Positions 62,183 through 64,000 of a stretch of DNA of 64,000 bases are shown in pieces (within the stretch, counting starts at the first letter, position 1; every line of letters starts with the position of its first letter). The DNA lies in assembly GCF_002019665.1 (NCBI RefSeq), contig NZ_KV917375.1, positions 4,167,445 to 4,231,444 of the forward strand, in the 5' to 3' direction. The position numbers and the translations under genes are program-made. Under the pieces are notes generated by a model. That model ran no database searches and was not told the origin of the DNA. It was given only the letters and a program-made list of their open reading frames with translations. This DNA comes from Sutcliffiella halmapala (GTDB lineage: Bacteria; Bacillota; Bacilli; Bacillales; Bacillaceae_I).

Positions 62183-63577
62183 TTACTTCATAATTTTCCT
62201 TAATAGATTTACACTTTTATCAGAATATGGGGGATAAATAAAACTTAAGTTAAACTTAGTACTCTTTTTCAAGACACTTTTCTTATGAGAAAAAGTTTCA
62301 AAACTATCCTTTCCGTGATAGGAGCCAATTCCAGAAGATCCTACGCCACCAAAGGGCAGATAAGGATTAGTAAGATGGGTAACTGTGTCATTGATACACC
62401 CTCCACCATAAGAAACGTTCTGGATCACCTTACCCTCTACATCACTATTTTCCGTAAATAAATACAAAGCTAAAGGTTTGGGATTGCTGTTTATCCTTGC
62501 GATCGCTTCGTGTAACTCGTTATATTCCAGTATTGGTAAAATGGGGCCGAAAATCTCTTCTTGCATCACCTTATCTTCCCATCTAACCTCCTTCATCAAC
62601 GTTGGAGCCATATAGAGCCCTTCCCGGTCAAAATCTCCACCAACCACTACCTTTTCCTCATCTAATAATGAAACTAAACGGTCCAATTGGCGCTTATTTA
62701 CCACTCTTCCGTAATCTTTACTTTTTTGCGGCTCAGCTCCATAAAATTCGAAAAGGGTGGTTGTTAAGTTCTGGATGAATTTCTCCTTTACTTCACTGTG
62801 TACAAGAATATAATCAGGGGCGACACATGTTTGGCCGACATTCATAAATTTGCCCCAAACAATCCTCTTAGCCGCCACTTCCAAATTGGCGTCCTTATCT
62901 ACGATACAAGGACTTTTCCCACCCAATTCCAAGGTTACTGGCACAAGATTCTCGGCCGCCGCCTTCATGACAATCTTTCCTACTTCGACACTTCCTGTAA
63001 AAAATATATAATCAAACGGAGCGTGGATAAGCGCTGATGTTTCCTCTTTTCCACCCTCCACTACACTAATATAGCGCTCCTTGAAATTCTCACTGATTAT
63101 TTTTACAATCACACGTGACACATTGGGGGTAAACTCTGAAGGCTTGAGAACCACGCAATTCCCCGCTGCTAATGCTCCGATTAACGGCTCTATTACTAAT
63201 TGAAAGGGGTAGTTGAACGGCCCAACAATCAACACTGTTCCATACGGTTCTGGATAAACAAAACTCTTGGAACCAACATGAACAAGTGGTGTTTTCACCT
63301 TTCTTATCTTTGCCCAGCTTTTCACATTTTTTATAAAAAAGCTTATGCTATCAAGCACATAGCCAATTTCGGATGCATAGGCCTCAAATGCTGATTTACC
63401 AAGGTCTGCTGCTAACGCCTCATTTAGTTCTTTTTCATTTTCAATAATCGCTTTCTTCAATAACTCAAGTTGTTTAATCCGAAAGGCAACATCCTTTGTT
63501 TCACCAGTCTCAAAATATTCCTTATGCACTTTTAATCTATGTACAACTGCCTCATCTAAACTAATCATATTATCCAT
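62183..63577 (-). CDS. Aldehyde dehydrogenase (YwdH-like)
   Basis: A 464-residue NAD(P)-dependent class-3-type aldehyde dehydrogenase. The catalytic Cys is in MNVGQTCVAPDYILV, the general-base Glu in VTLELGGKSPCIVD and the cofactor loop in FFTGSVEVGKIVM. The shorter length and YNYPFQLVIEPL-type (GPFNYPFQLVIEPLIGAL) region fit fatty or aromatic aldehyde oxidation. The first ATG is very close to AAAGGAG; an in-frame ATG at 63568 is spaced better and is a fair alternative. Single-gene unit. Confidence 0.9.
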   Translation of the reverse strand: MDNMISLDEAVVHRLKVHKEYFETGETKDVAFRIKQLELLKKAIIENEKELNEALAADLGKSAFEAYASEIGYVLDSISFFIKNVKSWAKIRKVKTPLVHVGSKSFVYPEPYGTVLIVGPFNYPFQLVIEPLIGALAAGNCVVLKPSEFTPNVSRVIVKIISENFKERYISVVEGGKEETSALIHAPFDYIFFTGSVEVGKIVMKAAAENLVPVTLELGGKSPCIVDKDANLEVAAKRIVWGKFMNVGQTCVAPDYILVHSEVKEKFIQNLTTTLFEFYGAEPQKSKDYGRVVNKRQLDRLVSLLDEEKVVVGGDFDREGLYMAPTLMKEVRWEDKVMQEEIFGPILPILEYNELHEAIARINSNPKPLALYLFTENSDVEGKVIQNVSYGGGCINDTVTHLTNPYLPFGGVGSSGIGSYHGKDSFETFSHKKSVLKKSTKFNLSFIYPPYSDKSVNLLRKIMK

Positions 63578-63713
63578 TTCTCCTTTTCCAATAATTTTGT
63601 TTATAAAAAGGAAATTCTATCTTACTCTCCATTATATCTTCTTTTAAAGTAAAAGGCGTGGCATTACCTATTCTATGAGTAGATAGATCAATTCAGACAA
63701 GTTACTAGATGAA

Positions 63714-63760
63714 CAAAAAAAAGCTGTCTTCACAATACGAGAATTCTCAGCTTTTTTAAG
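63714..63760 (-). terminator. Intrinsic terminator of the EEP-family gene
   Basis: On the minus strand AAAAAAGCTGAGAATTCT is followed by a loop and a complementary part ending CAGCTTTTTTTTG. Confidence 0.65.
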
Positions 63761-63768
63761 TCTTCTAT

Positions 63769-64000
63769 TTATTTTTTCAGTTCGATGGTAGCCAAAATAG
63801 GATAATGATCGGAAGGATAGCCGCCATCAAAACTGTCTCTAATTATCGTGGTCGAGACAAATTGGACCCTATCATCGCTAAAAATATAATCAATCGGACT
63901 TCCAGTTACTCCACCTTCAAAATTATGAAAAGTAAGGGTGTTTTTCTTCTCTTCTACCGAAAACAAGTCATAACAGCTTCTCATGGAGCTCAGCACATCT
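63769..64000 (-). CDS. Endonuclease/exonuclease/phosphatase family protein (C-terminal part, cut by window edge)
   Basis: The last 76 codons of a larger gene; the frame is open to the right edge. The end GGYPSDHYPILATIELKK contains the SDHYP motif that closes the active site of the EEP superfamily (DNase I-like, inositol phosphatase-like). DYIFSDDRVQFVSTTIIRDS, with its Asp in the IDYIF motif, is also typical. The N-terminal two thirds, including the Mg2+ residues, lie outside the window. Substrate cannot be judged. A terminator lies just after the stop. Confidence 0.8.
   Translation of the reverse strand, partial: DVLSSMRSCYDLFSVEEKKNTLTFHNFEGGVTGSPIDYIFSDDRVQFVSTTIIRDSFDGGYPSDHYPILATIELKK

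Overview
The window is about 64 kb of low-GC chromosome from an endospore-forming Bacillota, most likely a member of the Bacillaceae. The evidence is strong AGGAGG-type ribosome binding sites, frequent TTG/GTG starts, and many genes whose closest recognisable counterparts are Bacillus subtilis genes: yfkH-yfkI-yfkJ-yfkK, mreBH, yeeI, nos, yhfW, the yfiB/yfiC pair, ywbE and pfeT. No rRNA, tRNA, prophage, insertion-sequence transposase or CRISPR array was seen. Species cannot be named from the sequence alone.

Region 1 (1-11.4 kb, all minus strand) is one long operon for salvage of bacterial cell-wall amino sugars. In transcription order it holds a MurK-like sugar kinase, a MurR/RpiR-type regulator, a broken murQ, a complete carbohydrate ABC transporter (lipoprotein, two permeases, UgpC/MsmX-type ATPase), a YesL-like membrane protein, the exo-muramidase NamZ, the N-acetylglucosaminidase NagZ and the anhydro-MurNAc kinase AnmK, which runs off the left edge. 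It has a clear sigma-A promoter and a 15-bp palindrome just upstream. Two things stand out: an ABC transporter takes the place of the usual MurP PTS permease with NagZ and NamZ apparently cytoplasmic, and the MurNAc-6-phosphate etherase gene is a pseudogene.

Region 2 (11.5-22 kb) holds OsmC and MFS genes, an EamA exporter, an iron-efflux P1B4 ATPase (pfeT) with a near-consensus PerR/Fur-like box, the yfkHIJ operon with divergent yfkK, a polyketide-cyclase-like gene, a YfhP/YdjM-like membrane protein and several very small genes. Region 3 (22-34 kb) holds an HtrA-type protease next to an ArlRS/YkoGH-like two-component system, a 480-bp array of about 21-bp tandem repeats, a purine permease, a Nudix protein, mreBH, a PP2C/HIT pair and yeeI. 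Region 4 (34-48 kb) holds nitric oxide synthase with two copies of a large palindrome upstream, a flippase-like protein, a TspO-like protein, NAT, an NlpC/P60 protein without signal peptide, a zinc-ribbon protein paired with a PDZ-less HtrA-like protease, a cytochrome P450, a DEAD-box helicase, a Rieske/FAD oxidoreductase, a KinB-like kinase and a nested intergenic repeat. Region 5 (48-64 kb) holds an AGCS symporter, a heterodimeric ABC exporter, an M20 dipeptidase, an XRE/DUF3169 pair with a promoter-overlapping operator, a D-threonine-aldolase-like enzyme, an HpaB-like oxygenase, GDPD, ywbE, an MFS transporter, an aldehyde dehydrogenase and the end of an EEP-family phosphatase.

Most of the window is ordinary housekeeping and accessory metabolism. 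The cell-wall salvage operon, its broken murQ and the unexplained repeats and palindromes are the parts that deserve attention.
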